From NCBI GenBank assembly GCA_000307305.1, contig DF158882.1, positions 159,450 through 223,449 on the forward strand: DNA of 64,000 nucleotides, in the 5' to 3' direction. The notes beneath the pieces were generated by a model. The model saw only the letters and a program-made list of their open reading frames with translations. It was not told where the DNA came from and searched no databases. The position numbers and the translations under genes are program-made. This stretch comes from Enterobacteriaceae bacterium B14. GTDB taxonomy: Bacteria > Pseudomonadota > Gammaproteobacteria > Enterobacterales > Enterobacteriaceae. Below, in pieces: positions 9,615-18,370 of this stretch. Each line of letters opens with the position of its first letter. The first letter of the stretch is position 1.

Positions 9615-10169
9615 ATGAAGTTTCGCCGACTGTTTCTAGTTCTACCTCTAATGTTAGCGGGCTGTGCGTGGTCTCCGTTCAATATGTTTAGCGGTGGTTT
9701 GAAAATGTCTGATAGCGGGTTGGGCGGAATCGGTGCAAGTACTGCACTACAGGAAGATGCGCTAAATAGCACACTCGATGGCCGCTATACACTGCGTAAT
9801 GGCATGCAAACAAGTAATGGCAAGGTTATCGACGTGTATATCGCTCTGAATGGCGATAATGAAAAAATCATCTTCTCTGGCCCAGCTAAAGGCGACGTTG
9901 ATAAAATCGAGTCCGTTGATGTTGAAATTGGCAGTGAGTGGGGCGTTAATATTGGTGCTGAATTTGCTTCTATTTATGAGAAAGCCTTTGAAGCTTGCCA
10001 CAAAATTAGTGGCGACGTTGATGGCAATATTGAATGTAGAGCACCAGAAAGCGCTAAGGTCAGCTATGTTTTTAGCGGCAACTGGAATGGCCCAGCAGAA
10101 TTAATGCCGTCCGATGCAGTATTGAAAAACTGGAAGGTGAGTAAAATCATTTGGCGCGATAAGCCTTAA
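9615..10169 (+). CDS. yfeY: Lipoprotein YfeY (DUF1131)
   Basis: A 184-residue outer-membrane-type lipoprotein: signal peptide MKFRRLFLVLPLMLAGC with lipobox LAGC, then the YfeY domain with the hallmark C-terminal block LMPSDAVLKNWKVSKIIWR found in E. coli YfeY. In E. coli the gene belongs to the sigma-E envelope stress regulon; I could not find a clear sigma-E promoter here. The frame is open from a TTG at 9591, but the ATG at 9615 is preceded by AAGGAG and begins the signal peptide. It sits upstream of yfeX as in E. coli. Confidence 0.93.
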   Translation: MKFRRLFLVLPLMLAGCAWSPFNMFSGGLKMSDSGLGGIGASTALQEDALNSTLDGRYTLRNGMQTSNGKVIDVYIALNGDNEKIIFSGPAKGDVDKIESVDVEIGSEWGVNIGAEFASIYEKAFEACHKISGDVDGNIECRAPESAKVSYVFSGNWNGPAELMPSDAVLKNWKVSKIIWRDKP

Positions 10170-10375
10170 CGGAATGGATTTTCTGCTGTTTTTTTGGGAA
10201 AGCCGATGATGAGAATATGGCAGGCAATTGCGCTGTCTCAAAGAACGTAACATCGTTAAGCGATATGGTGATATTCATTACCCCAAGATAATACGCTGTT
10301 AGCGGGCACGACAAGTTAACATTATCAATTTCAGAGCCTGTTTATCAGGCTCTGAGCAGTTAAGAGGATATGTCT

Positions 10376-11275
10376 ATGGCACAGGTTCAGAGCGGAGTTC
10401 TGTTAGAACATTGCCGTTTCGGCATCTTTATGGAAGCGTCTTTTAAGGGAAATCTGGAGCAGGTTCGTTCTGGCAGCAAACAGTTCTGCGAGGCTTTGTC
10501 GGTCATACAACAACAATACCCTAACGATAAAGTAGGTGCTGTTATCGCTTTTGGTGACGGGTTATGGCGAGAGCTTTCATCGGGTGTTGGAGCAAAAGAA
10601 CTCAAACCATTTCGCCCGTTGGGTAATGGGCTGGCACCCGCAACGCAGCATGATGTGATGATTCATATTCAGTCTCTGCGCCATGATGTTAACTTCACCT
10701 TGGCTCAAACTGTGCTGGAGTCGTTCGGCGATGCCATTCATATCGAAGAAGAAACGCACGGTTTTCGCTGGATTGAAGAGCGAGATCTCAGTGGCTTCAT
10801 CGATGGCTCAGAGAACCCAAAGGGCGAAGATCGCCCTAAAGTGGCCGTGATTGCAGATGGTCAGGAAGATGCAGGTGGTACCTATGTGATGGTACAGCGT
10901 TATGAGCATGATCTAAAAACATGGAAAACCGTCTCACCTCATGACCAAGAGATGGCCATTGGCCGCACTCGTCATGACAGCGAAGAGATCCCTGGCGATG
11001 AGCGCCCTGATACTTCGCACGTTAGCCGCGTTGATCTCTCTGAGAATGGTGAAGGTCTGAAAATTTTGCGCCAAAGCCTGCCTTACGGTACCGCTAGCGG
11101 TAAACATGGCCTCTATTTTATTGCCTACTGTGCGCGTTTACACAACATTGAACAGCAACTGCTGAGCATGTTTGGTGAAACGGATGGTAAAACAGACCAG
11201 CTTTTACACTTTAGCCGCCCAGTGACTGGAGGCTACTATTTTGCGCCTTCGCTGACGGTATTAAAAGCACTGTAA
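10376..11275 (+). CDS. yfeX: Dyp-type haem peroxidase YfeX
   Basis: A 299-residue cytosolic dye-decolourising-type peroxidase that binds haem and oxidises porphyrinogens; a deferrochelatase role has been proposed for it and debated. The distal GFIDGSENP motif has the catalytic Asp at 143, the proximal haem ligand is His215 in RPDTSHVSR, and the distal Arg is 232 in ILRQSLPYG, all at E. coli positions. Two ATGs occur (10370 and 10376); the second is 8 nt from GAGG and gives the E. coli length, so I chose it. No signal peptide is present. The gene is followed by a weak hairpin and then the cysP promoter region. Confidence 0.95.
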   Translation: MAQVQSGVLLEHCRFGIFMEASFKGNLEQVRSGSKQFCEALSVIQQQYPNDKVGAVIAFGDGLWRELSSGVGAKELKPFRPLGNGLAPATQHDVMIHIQSLRHDVNFTLAQTVLESFGDAIHIEEETHGFRWIEERDLSGFIDGSENPKGEDRPKVAVIADGQEDAGGTYVMVQRYEHDLKTWKTVSPHDQEMAIGRTRHDSEEIPGDERPDTSHVSRVDLSENGEGLKILRQSLPYGTASGKHGLYFIAYCARLHNIEQQLLSMFGETDGKTDQLLHFSRPVTGGYYFAPSLTVLKAL

Positions 11276-11304
11276 TTTTAAGAAACACGTTTTAGACTAT
11301 GACT

Positions 11305-11329
11305 AGAGCAGGGTACCTTATTCTGCTCT
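11305..11329 (+). terminator. Stem-loop after yfeX, weak terminator candidate
   Basis: AGAGCAG pairs with CTGCTCT around an 11-nt loop, 29 nt after the yfeX stop. No T-run follows, so intrinsic termination is uncertain. Confidence 0.35.
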
Positions 11330-11542
11330 GATTAATCAGAGAGTTAACTTCATATAATTATCACCCCTTTTTTCCAGACGTCACTTGCCATCTATATCAC
11401 CTATCTATCTGATTTTTAATCCTTATAGCCTTTTATGCTTTAACAGTACCAAACGATATATAAAAAAGTTATATGTGGCCCTCACTTCTAAATACACTGG
11501 GTATAAAGAAAGCGAATATTCATTATTTAATAAGGGCACAGA

Positions 11543-12547
11543 ATGAAGCAAAGTTTTACTAGCGGGTTGATTCTGGCAGGAATACTTATTACTGGCTCAG
11601 CATCAGCTAAAGAGTTACTAAACAGCTCATATGACATTTCCCGTGAGCTATTCAGCGCACTTAATCCCGTTTTTGAGCAGCAGTGGGAAAAACAGGGCGG
11701 TGAAAAGCTGACGATCAAACAATCACATGCTGGCTCATCTAAGCAGGCGCTGGCTATTTTACAAGGGCTACGTGCTGACGTTGTTACTTATAACCAAGTA
11801 ACAGATGTGCAGATCTTACACGATCGTGGCAACCTGATTCCGGCGGATTGGCAAGCGCGTTTACCGAATAATAGCTCGCCTTACTACTCAACGATGGCGT
11901 TCCTGGTACGCAAGGGCAACCCTAAAGGCATTAAGAGCTGGGACGATCTGGTTCGCGACGATGTAAAACTCATTTTCCCTAATCCTAAAACCTCTGGTAA
12001 TGGCCGTTATACCTATCTTGCTGCATGGGGTGCAACCCAGCAGGCTGATGGTAATAACGAAGCGAAAACCAAAGAGTGGATGGCGAAATTCCTGAACAAC
12101 GTTGAAGTGTTCGATATTGGTGGCCGTGGTGCAACAACCAGCTTTGTAGAGCGCAATTTAGGGGATGTTCTGATCAGTTTCGAATCAGAAGTCAACAATA
12201 TCCAAAAACAGTACGGTGCAGATAAATATGACGTTATCGTTCCTCCGGTAGATATTTTGGCGGAATTCCCTGTGGCATGGGTAGATAAAAATATTGAGCG
12301 CAATGGCACAGAGAAAGAGGCGAAGGCTTACCTTAACTTCCTGTATACGCCAGAAGCGCAAACCATTATCACCGACTTTAATTTCCGTGTGAACGATGAA
12401 AAAGTGATGTCGGCAGTGAAAGATCGCTTCCCTGACACTAAGCTGTTTCGTGTTGAAGAGACGTTTGGTGGCTGGCCTGAAGCAATGAAAGTGCATTTTG
12501 CTAACGGTGGTGTTTTTGACCAGTTAGTTGCGAAAGGCCGTCAATAA
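11543..12547 (+). CDS. cysP: Thiosulfate/sulfate-binding periplasmic protein CysP
   Basis: Captures thiosulfate and sulfate in the periplasm and delivers them to the CysTWA importer. The 334-residue precursor has a Sec signal peptide cleaved after ASA (about residue 22), then the mature start KELLNSSYD. Family blocks [25 protein letters not shown] and [20 protein letters not shown], which form the sulfate-binding site, are intact. It is first in cysPTWA; its stop overlaps the cysT start by one base (TAATG). The 267-nt region upstream must hold the CysB-activated promoter, but I could not define the CysB site with confidence. Confidence 0.96.
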   Translation: MKQSFTSGLILAGILITGSASAKELLNSSYDISRELFSALNPVFEQQWEKQGGEKLTIKQSHAGSSKQALAILQGLRADVVTYNQVTDVQILHDRGNLIPADWQARLPNNSSPYYSTMAFLVRKGNPKGIKSWDDLVRDDVKLIFPNPKTSGNGRYTYLAAWGATQQADGNNEAKTKEWMAKFLNNVEVFDIGGRGATTSFVERNLGDVLISFESEVNNIQKQYGADKYDVIVPPVDILAEFPVAWVDKNIERNGTEKEAKAYLNFLYTPEAQTIITDFNFRVNDEKVMSAVKDRFPDTKLFRVEETFGGWPEAMKVHFANGGVFDQLVAKGRQ

Positions 12548-13383
12548 TGTTGGCCTCGATTACCCAAAAACGCGTCTTGCCAGGCTTTGGTCTAAGCCTA
12601 GGAAGCAGCTTGCTGTTCACTTGCTTAATCCTGTTGCTGCCGTTGAGTGCACTCGTCATGCAACTGGCTCAAATGAGCTGGCAGCAATATTGGGCAGTCG
12701 TCAGTGACCCTCAAGTTGTTGCTGCTTATAAAGTGACATTATTAGCGGCGGGCGTTGCTTCCATTTTTAACGCTATTTTTGGCATGCTGATGGCGTGGAT
12801 TTTAACCCGCTATCAGTTTCCAGGCCGCACGATACTGGATGGGTTGATGGACTTACCCTTTGCTTTGCCAACGGCAGTTGCAGGGCTAACGCTGGCAGGG
12901 TTGTTCTCAACCAAGGGCTGGTATGGCGGGTGGCTGGAACAATTCGATATTAAAGTCTCTTTTACATGGTTAGGCATCGCTGTTGCGATGGCGTTTACCA
13001 GCATCCCTTTTGTTGTGCGCTCAGTACAACCTGTGTTGGAAGATTTAGGGCCAGAGTATGAGGAAGCGGCGGAAACGCTAGGGGCGAGTGGCTGGCAGAG
13101 TTTTTGTCGAGTCGTATTACCGGAGATGGCTCCGGCACTGCTGACAGGAACTGCGCTCTCATTTACGCGTAGCTTGGGGGAGTTTGGTGCCGTTATCTTT
13201 ATTGCAGGTAACCTCGCATGGAAAACAGAGGTCACGTCATTGATGATCTTTATAAACCTGCAGACGTTCGACTACCCTGCGGCCAGTGCTATTGCTTCAG
13301 TCGTTCTTGCCGCATCTCTGCTATTGCTGTTTAGCATCAATTTATTTCAGAGCCGCTTCGGTACTCGTATAGGGGGGCATTAA
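12547..13383 (+). CDS. cysT: Sulfate/thiosulfate ABC permease CysT (CysU)
   Basis: One of two membrane subunits of the sulfate/thiosulfate importer. The 278-residue protein has about six membrane helices and the EAA loop that contacts the ATPase, seen as EYEEAAETLGASGWQSFCRVVLP (about residues 168-190). The ATG overlaps the cysP stop as TAATG and the stop is two nucleotides before cysW, so translation is coupled. E. coli names this gene cysU or cysT. Confidence 0.96.
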   Translation: MLASITQKRVLPGFGLSLGSSLLFTCLILLLPLSALVMQLAQMSWQQYWAVVSDPQVVAAYKVTLLAAGVASIFNAIFGMLMAWILTRYQFPGRTILDGLMDLPFALPTAVAGLTLAGLFSTKGWYGGWLEQFDIKVSFTWLGIAVAMAFTSIPFVVRSVQPVLEDLGPEYEEAAETLGASGWQSFCRVVLPEMAPALLTGTALSFTRSLGEFGAVIFIAGNLAWKTEVTSLMIFINLQTFDYPAASAIASVVLAASLLLLFSINLFQSRFGTRIGGH

Positions 13384-13384
13384 G

Positions 13385-14260
13385 ATGGTTGATACGTCAG
13401 CTTGGCATAAAGCCCGCCGTCCCCGCATTAACTGGGGAAAATGGATTCTGATTAGTATTGGTGTTGTGATTTCTGTGCTGCTGCTGATTGTGCCGATAAT
13501 CTCTATTTTTGCCACCGCGTTTTCTGAAGGAGTTGTGGTGGTGTGGGATAGTCTCGGCAATCGAGACATGTTACACGCTATTTGGTTGACGGTGCTGGTG
13601 GCTCTGATTGCCGTTCCCGTTAACATGTTATTTGGTACGTTAATGGCGTGGTTGATAACCCGTTTTCAGTTCCCCGGTCGCTCTTTGCTGCTTACGTTGA
13701 TTGATATCCCGTTTGCCGTCTCTCCTGTTGTTGCCGGATTGCTTTATCTGCTGTTTTATGGCAGCAACGGCCCTTTAAATGGCTGGTTAGAAGAGTATGA
13801 CATCCAAATTATGTTCTCTTGGCCGGGCATTGTATTGGTCACCATTTTCGTCACTTGCCCGTTTATGGTACGTGAACTGGTGCCGATCATGATGAGCCAA
13901 GGGAGTCAGGAAGATGAGGCAGCTGTGCTGCTAGGCGCTTCCGGCTGGCAGATGTTCCGTCGGGTAACATTGCCGAATATTCGTTGGGCGCTGTTGTATG
14001 GCGTCGTATTAACCAACGCAAGAGCGATTGGTGAGTTTGGTGCGGTATCTGTCGTTTCCGGTTCTATTCGTGGCGAAACTTTCACGTTACCGCTACAGGT
14101 TGAGCTGCTTCATCAGGACTATAAAACGGTCGCGGCATTCACAGCTGCTGCACTGCTAGCAATGATGGCTGTCTTAACTCTGTTTCTGAAGAGTTGGCTA
14201 CAATGGCGTTTGTCTAAACAAGAGGCGCGCTCCCAACAGGAGGGGAATCATGAGTATTGA
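13385..14260 (+). CDS. cysW: Sulfate/thiosulfate ABC permease CysW
   Basis: Second membrane subunit of the importer, 291 residues with about six helices and an EAA loop at [20 protein letters not shown] (about 177-196). It begins one base after the cysT stop and overlaps cysA by 11 nt, so the three subunits are co-translated. It pairs with CysT to form the channel. Residues conserved with E. coli CysW, such as [13 protein letters not shown] and [16 protein letters not shown], are intact. Confidence 0.96.
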   Translation: MVDTSAWHKARRPRINWGKWILISIGVVISVLLLIVPIISIFATAFSEGVVVVWDSLGNRDMLHAIWLTVLVALIAVPVNMLFGTLMAWLITRFQFPGRSLLLTLIDIPFAVSPVVAGLLYLLFYGSNGPLNGWLEEYDIQIMFSWPGIVLVTIFVTCPFMVRELVPIMMSQGSQEDEAAVLLGASGWQMFRRVTLPNIRWALLYGVVLTNARAIGEFGAVSVVSGSIRGETFTLPLQVELLHQDYKTVAAFTAAALLAMMAVLTLFLKSWLQWRLSKQEARSQQEGNHEY

Positions 14261-15341
14261 GATTCAGCGTATTAATAAGTTTTTTGGCTCAACCAAAGTT
14301 CTGCACGATATTTCACTCGATATTACATCGGGTGAAATGGTGGCACTGCTTGGGCCATCAGGCTCAGGGAAAACGACACTGCTACGTATTATTGCAGGGC
14401 TGGAGACTCAAAATAGTGGACGTCTCAGCTTTCATGGCAAAGATATGAGCACGATACATGCTCGCGATCGTCAGGTTGGTTTCGTATTCCAAAACTATGC
14501 ACTGTTCCGCCATATGTCGGTATTCGATAACGTGGCGTTTGGTTTGACTGTTCTGCCACGTCGCGAACGCCCAAATGCTGCCACTATCCGCCAGCGCGTA
14601 GAAAAATTATTGGAAATGGTACAGCTAGGGCATTTAGCGAACCGTTTTCCCTCCCAGCTCTCTGGCGGGCAGAAACAGCGTGTTGCATTAGCGCGAGCAT
14701 TGGCGGTAGAGCCCCAGATTTTATTGCTGGATGAGCCATTTGGTGCTCTGGATGCGCAAGTACGTAAAGAGCTACGCCGTTGGTTACGTCAGTTACACGA
14801 AGAGCTGAAATTTACCAGTGTATTTGTCACCCACGATCAAGAAGAGGCGATGGAAGTTGCTGGGCGGATCGTCGTTATGAGCCAAGGCAAAATCGAACAA
14901 GTGGGTACGCCGGAAGAGGTCTGGAGAGAGCCAGGTAGCCGCTTTGTACTGGAATTTCTCGGCGAAGTTAACCGTATAGAAGGCGAGATTAAAGGTGCAA
15001 AACTGCACGTTGGTGCAAACCAGTGGCCTTTGACTGTATCGCCACCTCATCAAGGCAAAGTAGATCTTTATTTGCGCCCATGGGAAGTTGAGATAGCGGC
15101 TCAGGCTAATGCCCGTTGCCCATTGCCTGTGCAGGTGCTAGAGGTTAGCCCACGTGGGCACTATTGGCAGTTAGTCGTGCAACCATTAGGTTGGAATGCT
15201 GATCCGATTACGGTTATCTTTCCAGATAACGGCTTAGGGACACCTCAACGTGGTGAGCGCTATTTTGTCGGAACGTTAAATGCGAGGTTATATGCAGGAG
15301 ATACACCTTTGCAACCCATCGCATTAGCACTGAGTGCGTGA
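14250..15341 (+). CDS. cysA: Sulfate/thiosulfate ABC transporter ATPase CysA
   Basis: Energises CysTW with ATP hydrolysis. In the 363-residue protein the Walker A loop GPSGSGKT is at 35-42, the LSGGQ signature at 137-141, Walker B LLLDEP at 158-163 and the H-loop histidine near 195 (FVTHDQEEA). The C-terminal 120 residues form the usual OB-like regulatory domain. AGGAGG precedes the ATG inside the end of cysW. It is the last gene of the cysPTWA transcript; cysM follows after 167 nt, far enough for its own promoter. Confidence 0.96.
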   Translation: MSIEIQRINKFFGSTKVLHDISLDITSGEMVALLGPSGSGKTTLLRIIAGLETQNSGRLSFHGKDMSTIHARDRQVGFVFQNYALFRHMSVFDNVAFGLTVLPRRERPNAATIRQRVEKLLEMVQLGHLANRFPSQLSGGQKQRVALARALAVEPQILLLDEPFGALDAQVRKELRRWLRQLHEELKFTSVFVTHDQEEAMEVAGRIVVMSQGKIEQVGTPEEVWREPGSRFVLEFLGEVNRIEGEIKGAKLHVGANQWPLTVSPPHQGKVDLYLRPWEVEIAAQANARCPLPVQVLEVSPRGHYWQLVVQPLGWNADPITVIFPDNGLGTPQRGERYFVGTLNARLYAGDTPLQPIALALSA

Positions 15342-15508
15342 TGCCTTAACTGCGTATACCCATCATCCTATGACGTGATAGATGACGAGTAGATGAACGG
15401 TAAGTAGGGAAAGACCTGTTTTACTTTGGCCCTGTGAGCGTTAAGTTGGCAGGGTATCTTTTTTATAAAAGCAGCATGTTAGCTAACTAAAATAAAAGAG
15501 TAATCACG

Positions 15509-16414
15509 ATGACACTTGAGGAATGTATCGGTAATACGCCGCTAGTGAAACTACAGCGATTAGCGAAGGGCTTGAGCAGTGAAGTCTGGGTCAAGCTAGA
15601 AGGAAATAATCCGGCAGGTTCCGTAAAAGACCGTGCAGCACTGTCAATGATCCAGCAAGCGGAACTGCGTCATGAGATTAAGCCCGGCGATACTCTGATT
15701 GAGGCAACCAGTGGTAATACGGGCATTGCTTTAGCGATGATCTGTGCGATGAAAGGCTATCATCTGAAATTATTGATGCCGGATAACATGAGCCATGAGC
15801 GTCAGGCTTCGATGAGAGCCTATGGTGCTGAACTTATTCTGGTGACGAGCGAAGAAGGCATGGAAGGCGCACGTGATTTGGCTCAAAAAATGGAAGATGA
15901 GGGGCAGGGTAAAGTACTTGACCAGTTTAACAATCAGGATAACCCGCTGGCTCACTTCACCACGACAGGGCCGGAGATCTGGCAGCAGACAGAAGGAAAA
16001 ATCAGCCACTTTGTCTCCAGTATGGGAACAACAGGGACAATAACGGGTGTCAGCCGCTATTTAAAAAGTCAGAGTGATACGGTGCAAACCATCGGCCTTC
16101 AGCCAGAAGAGGGCAGTAGTATCCCCGGCATTCGTCGTTGGTCAGCTGAGTATTTACCGGGAATATACCGCCAAGAGCTGGTGGATCACGTGTTGGATAT
16201 CAGCCAAACCGAAGCCGAAGAGATGATGCGACGGCTTGCCCGAGAAGAGGGGATTTTCTGTGGTGTTAGCTCCGGTGGTGCTGTTGCTGGCGCACTGAGA
16301 ATTGCAGCCCAATCGCCTAATCGTGTTGTTGTGGCGATAATTTGTGATAGAGGCGACCGCTATTTATCGACGGGAGTATTCAATACTCAGGAAGGTTGGG
16401 ATCCGACGATATAG
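15509..16414 (+). CDS. cysM: Cysteine synthase B (CysM)
   Basis: PLP enzyme that makes cysteine or S-sulfocysteine from O-acetylserine plus sulfide or thiosulfate, the natural partner of the thiosulfate importer upstream. The 301-residue protein has the PLP lysine K40 in GSVKDRAA, the substrate loop TSGNTG (about 69-74), the phosphate-binding GTTGT and the C-terminal ICDRGDRYLSTG. It groups with CysM rather than CysK by the DRAALSMI and GLQPEEGSSIPGIRRW blocks. It ends at a bidirectional hairpin terminator. Confidence 0.96.
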   Translation: MTLEECIGNTPLVKLQRLAKGLSSEVWVKLEGNNPAGSVKDRAALSMIQQAELRHEIKPGDTLIEATSGNTGIALAMICAMKGYHLKLLMPDNMSHERQASMRAYGAELILVTSEEGMEGARDLAQKMEDEGQGKVLDQFNNQDNPLAHFTTTGPEIWQQTEGKISHFVSSMGTTGTITGVSRYLKSQSDTVQTIGLQPEEGSSIPGIRRWSAEYLPGIYRQELVDHVLDISQTEAEEMMRRLAREEGIFCGVSSGGAVAGALRIAAQSPNRVVVAIICDRGDRYLSTGVFNTQEGWDPTI

Positions 16415-16430
16415 GCAAAACATGTTATTC

Positions 16431-16469
16431 AATAAAGCCGATGGGAAAACACGTCCTATCGGCTTTATT
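16431..16469. terminator. Bidirectional terminator between cysM and rhomboid gene
   Basis: AATAAAGCCGAT pairs with ATCGGCTTTATT with an internal partially paired loop, between two convergent genes; T-rich or A-rich flanks on each side support use in both directions. Confidence 0.75.
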
Positions 16470-16479
16470 GTATTTAATG

Positions 16480-17052
16480 CTAGTGATCTGCGACCTTTTT
16501 TGCACTCTTGCTACTAAACCACGCATAGAGCACACCCCAAACGACGCCAAAGATATGCCCTTCGAAAGAGATACCGTTTGCTGGTAGCAAACCACTGGCG
16601 ATAGATCCAAAATAGATAAGGACTATCACGCCGAAAGCGAGGTCAATAAAACTGCGACGAAACCATGCATTAGCGAGAATCAGCCCCCATAGCCCGAAAA
16701 CCCAGCCACTCGCACCGATATGGTAAGCCGTACGGGCAAACAGCCACATAGAGATTCCTGAGCCGATAATGATAAAGGCGCTGGCTAGCCAGTACTCTTT
16801 TGGTGAGCGCAGGCACAGTAGAATGCTCAGGGGGATAAATATCATCAGGTTATTGAGCAGATGGCCCCAGTCGGCGTGTAGGAAGGGGGAAAATAGAATA
16901 CCCCAAATCCCAGAAAACGAACGGGGCAGAAGCCCCAAACTCAACAAAGCATCACCCGTCATAGAGTTGATAACTTGTACGCCAATCATCACTAATATCA
17001 CGATAAATAGTGGTTTCAGTTGATGGTAACGCTGGCTAAAGAATGAGGCCAT
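16480..17052 (-). CDS. Rhomboid family intramembrane serine protease
   Basis: A 190-residue, six-helix rhomboid. Catalytic Ser115 lies in HIGASGWVFG (the GxSG motif), His166 in EGHIFGVVWG, and the HLLNN motif at 64-68 supplies the oxyanion-side His/Asn. The L1 loop is short and there is no cytosolic domain, unlike GlpG (276 residues). All catalytic features are present so it should be active, cleaving transmembrane segments of unknown clients. It stands alone next to an AT-rich scar. Confidence 0.9.
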   Translation of the reverse strand: MASFFSQRYHQLKPLFIVILVMIGVQVINSMTGDALLSLGLLPRSFSGIWGILFSPFLHADWGHLLNNLMIFIPLSILLCLRSPKEYWLASAFIIIGSGISMWLFARTAYHIGASGWVFGLWGLILANAWFRRSFIDLAFGVIVLIYFGSIASGLLPANGISFEGHIFGVVWGVLYAWFSSKSAKKVADH

Positions 17053-17645
17053 AAATGGGGAGTGCTCCGATGCAAGGTATGCGACCTAGTGATAGTTCAC
17101 ACTATAATGGCGAGTCAATGTATAAAAATCTACCTATATATATTAATGTAATTACCTATTGTATTATTTTTAATGTCGATATCATATTGCATCAGATCTC
17201 CCAATTTATTTTTCTTTTCTTCAGTAAGTGGAACTAACAGAATAGATACACCATAACTGGTTTTTATATTTTTATTAAAACCCATCGCTGAGTAGTCTTC
17301 AGGAATAGCAATAATTGAGCTTTCTATTAGCTCACCATTCATATTGTATTTATCAATCTCATTGATATAAAAGATGGCAAAATATTTTATTTTTCAATGA
17401 AAAAGGCATCAGCGTGTTTGTCGAAATTAAGCCTGATAGTATTTTCATTATTCTGTCATATACCACTGCGTCTTTTTGATATTAAATCATTAGATTTAGT
17501 TCACCTTACATTATCAATAAATTCTATATTCATTTTTTAATTTATTTTCAGTTAATTAAGGTAACTGTTCTTGCCAAAAATAATATTTTTATCGCTAGTA
17601 TTAATATATTTATTATGCTTAATATCAGTGTGCCGCTATATCTCC
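17053..17645. other. AT-rich intergenic scar
   Basis: 593 nt of markedly AT-rich sequence between the rhomboid gene and the PLD-like gene. It holds one short minus-strand open frame (listed separately) without clear start, and otherwise no gene or hairpin I can support. Base composition differs strongly from both neighbours, which suggests a degraded foreign insertion. Confidence 0.5.
17130..17342 (-). pseudogene. Truncated ORF, probable 3' remnant of a lost gene
   Basis: A 70-codon frame (MNGELIESSIIAIPED...) is open further upstream to a stop near 17393 without another ATG. The amino acid pattern (charged, with SYGVSILLVPLTEEKK) looks like real coding sequence rather than noise, but no ribosome binding site precedes the ATG and I do not recognise the family. 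The most likely reading is the tail of a gene whose front has been lost. Confidence 0.35.
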
Positions 17646-18329
17646 TCAATATGCATTAAACTGTAACCACAACTTGTCAAACTCTCTTTGATAAGGTGAT
17701 ACCAATGCCATATTACTGGTGGTAAGAATGTTTTCGTTATTATTATCCGAAGCGCTGCGAGTCCAGTTAAAGCTGCCATTCAACAGTAATTGGCGGTCAA
17801 ATAGCGCAAACTTATGGTGCATGTGGTATGGCGAGTTATCCATAACTAAGGGGATACCTTGCTGTTTAAGCCACTGGATATCGCTACCGCGGTCTAGCGA
17901 TTTATCATCATCAGTGATGATACGAATGTTGACTCCCCGACGGTGAGTCGCGGCTATTGCTTTGGTCAGCATGTCGTCGGCGATAGTAAACACGCAAATA
18001 TCGACGTTTTTTTCGGCCTTATGCAACATATCGCAGACGATTTTTTTGCACCCTAAACCCGGAGAAAAGTTCGCAGTTGTCTTGATGTCTGTCTGCTCGC
18101 GGCTCATTGTTTTGACGATATTTTCTAGCCATTTCAACACAGCAAAATGATTTTCTGGCACTGCCGCTAACTGCTCTCTTGCCAGAGCGAAGGCTTGGTT
18201 ACGGATAAAGTTGAGCTTCTCTTCGTTTTGCGTACCGAGGTATTGCTTTAGTTGCTGTCGTTCTGGCTCATCGAGGCGCAAATTCGCTAGAGTATCACGT
18301 AGAAACTGTTCCAACGTGTTGAGGTTCAT
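17646..18329 (-). CDS. Phospholipase D-like (single HKD) protein
   Basis: A 227-residue protein with a helical N-terminal half (1-85) and a C-terminal PLD domain. The HKD motif is HHKFALFD at 171-178 with the following GSFNWTRSASDNNNEN block, and a preceding VDICVFTIADD strand, the pattern of the Nuc/mitoCardiolipin group that dimerises to build one active site. Such proteins cleave phosphodiester bonds in DNA, RNA or phospholipid. It lies 41 nt downstream of the giant AAA+ gene on the same strand, so it is probably the last gene of that module. No signal peptide, so it should act in the cytosol. Confidence 0.85.
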   Translation of the reverse strand: MNLNTLEQFLRDTLANLRLDEPERQQLKQYLGTQNEEKLNFIRNQAFALAREQLAAVPENHFAVLKWLENIVKTMSREQTDIKTTANFSPGLGCKKIVCDMLHKAEKNVDICVFTIADDMLTKAIAATHRRGVNIRIITDDDKSLDRGSDIQWLKQQGIPLVMDNSPYHMHHKFALFDRQLLLNGSFNWTRSASDNNNENILTTSNMALVSPYQREFDKLWLQFNAY

Positions 18330-18370
18330 CGCTACTCTCCTTCTAACGTGCTAGAGCTAATATTGCGCCC

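Noticed and set aside
15342-15508. Possible leader or small gene between cysA and cysM
   Set aside because: Only a short spacer with a weak promoter-like stretch; no frame, hairpin or riboswitch fold that I can support.
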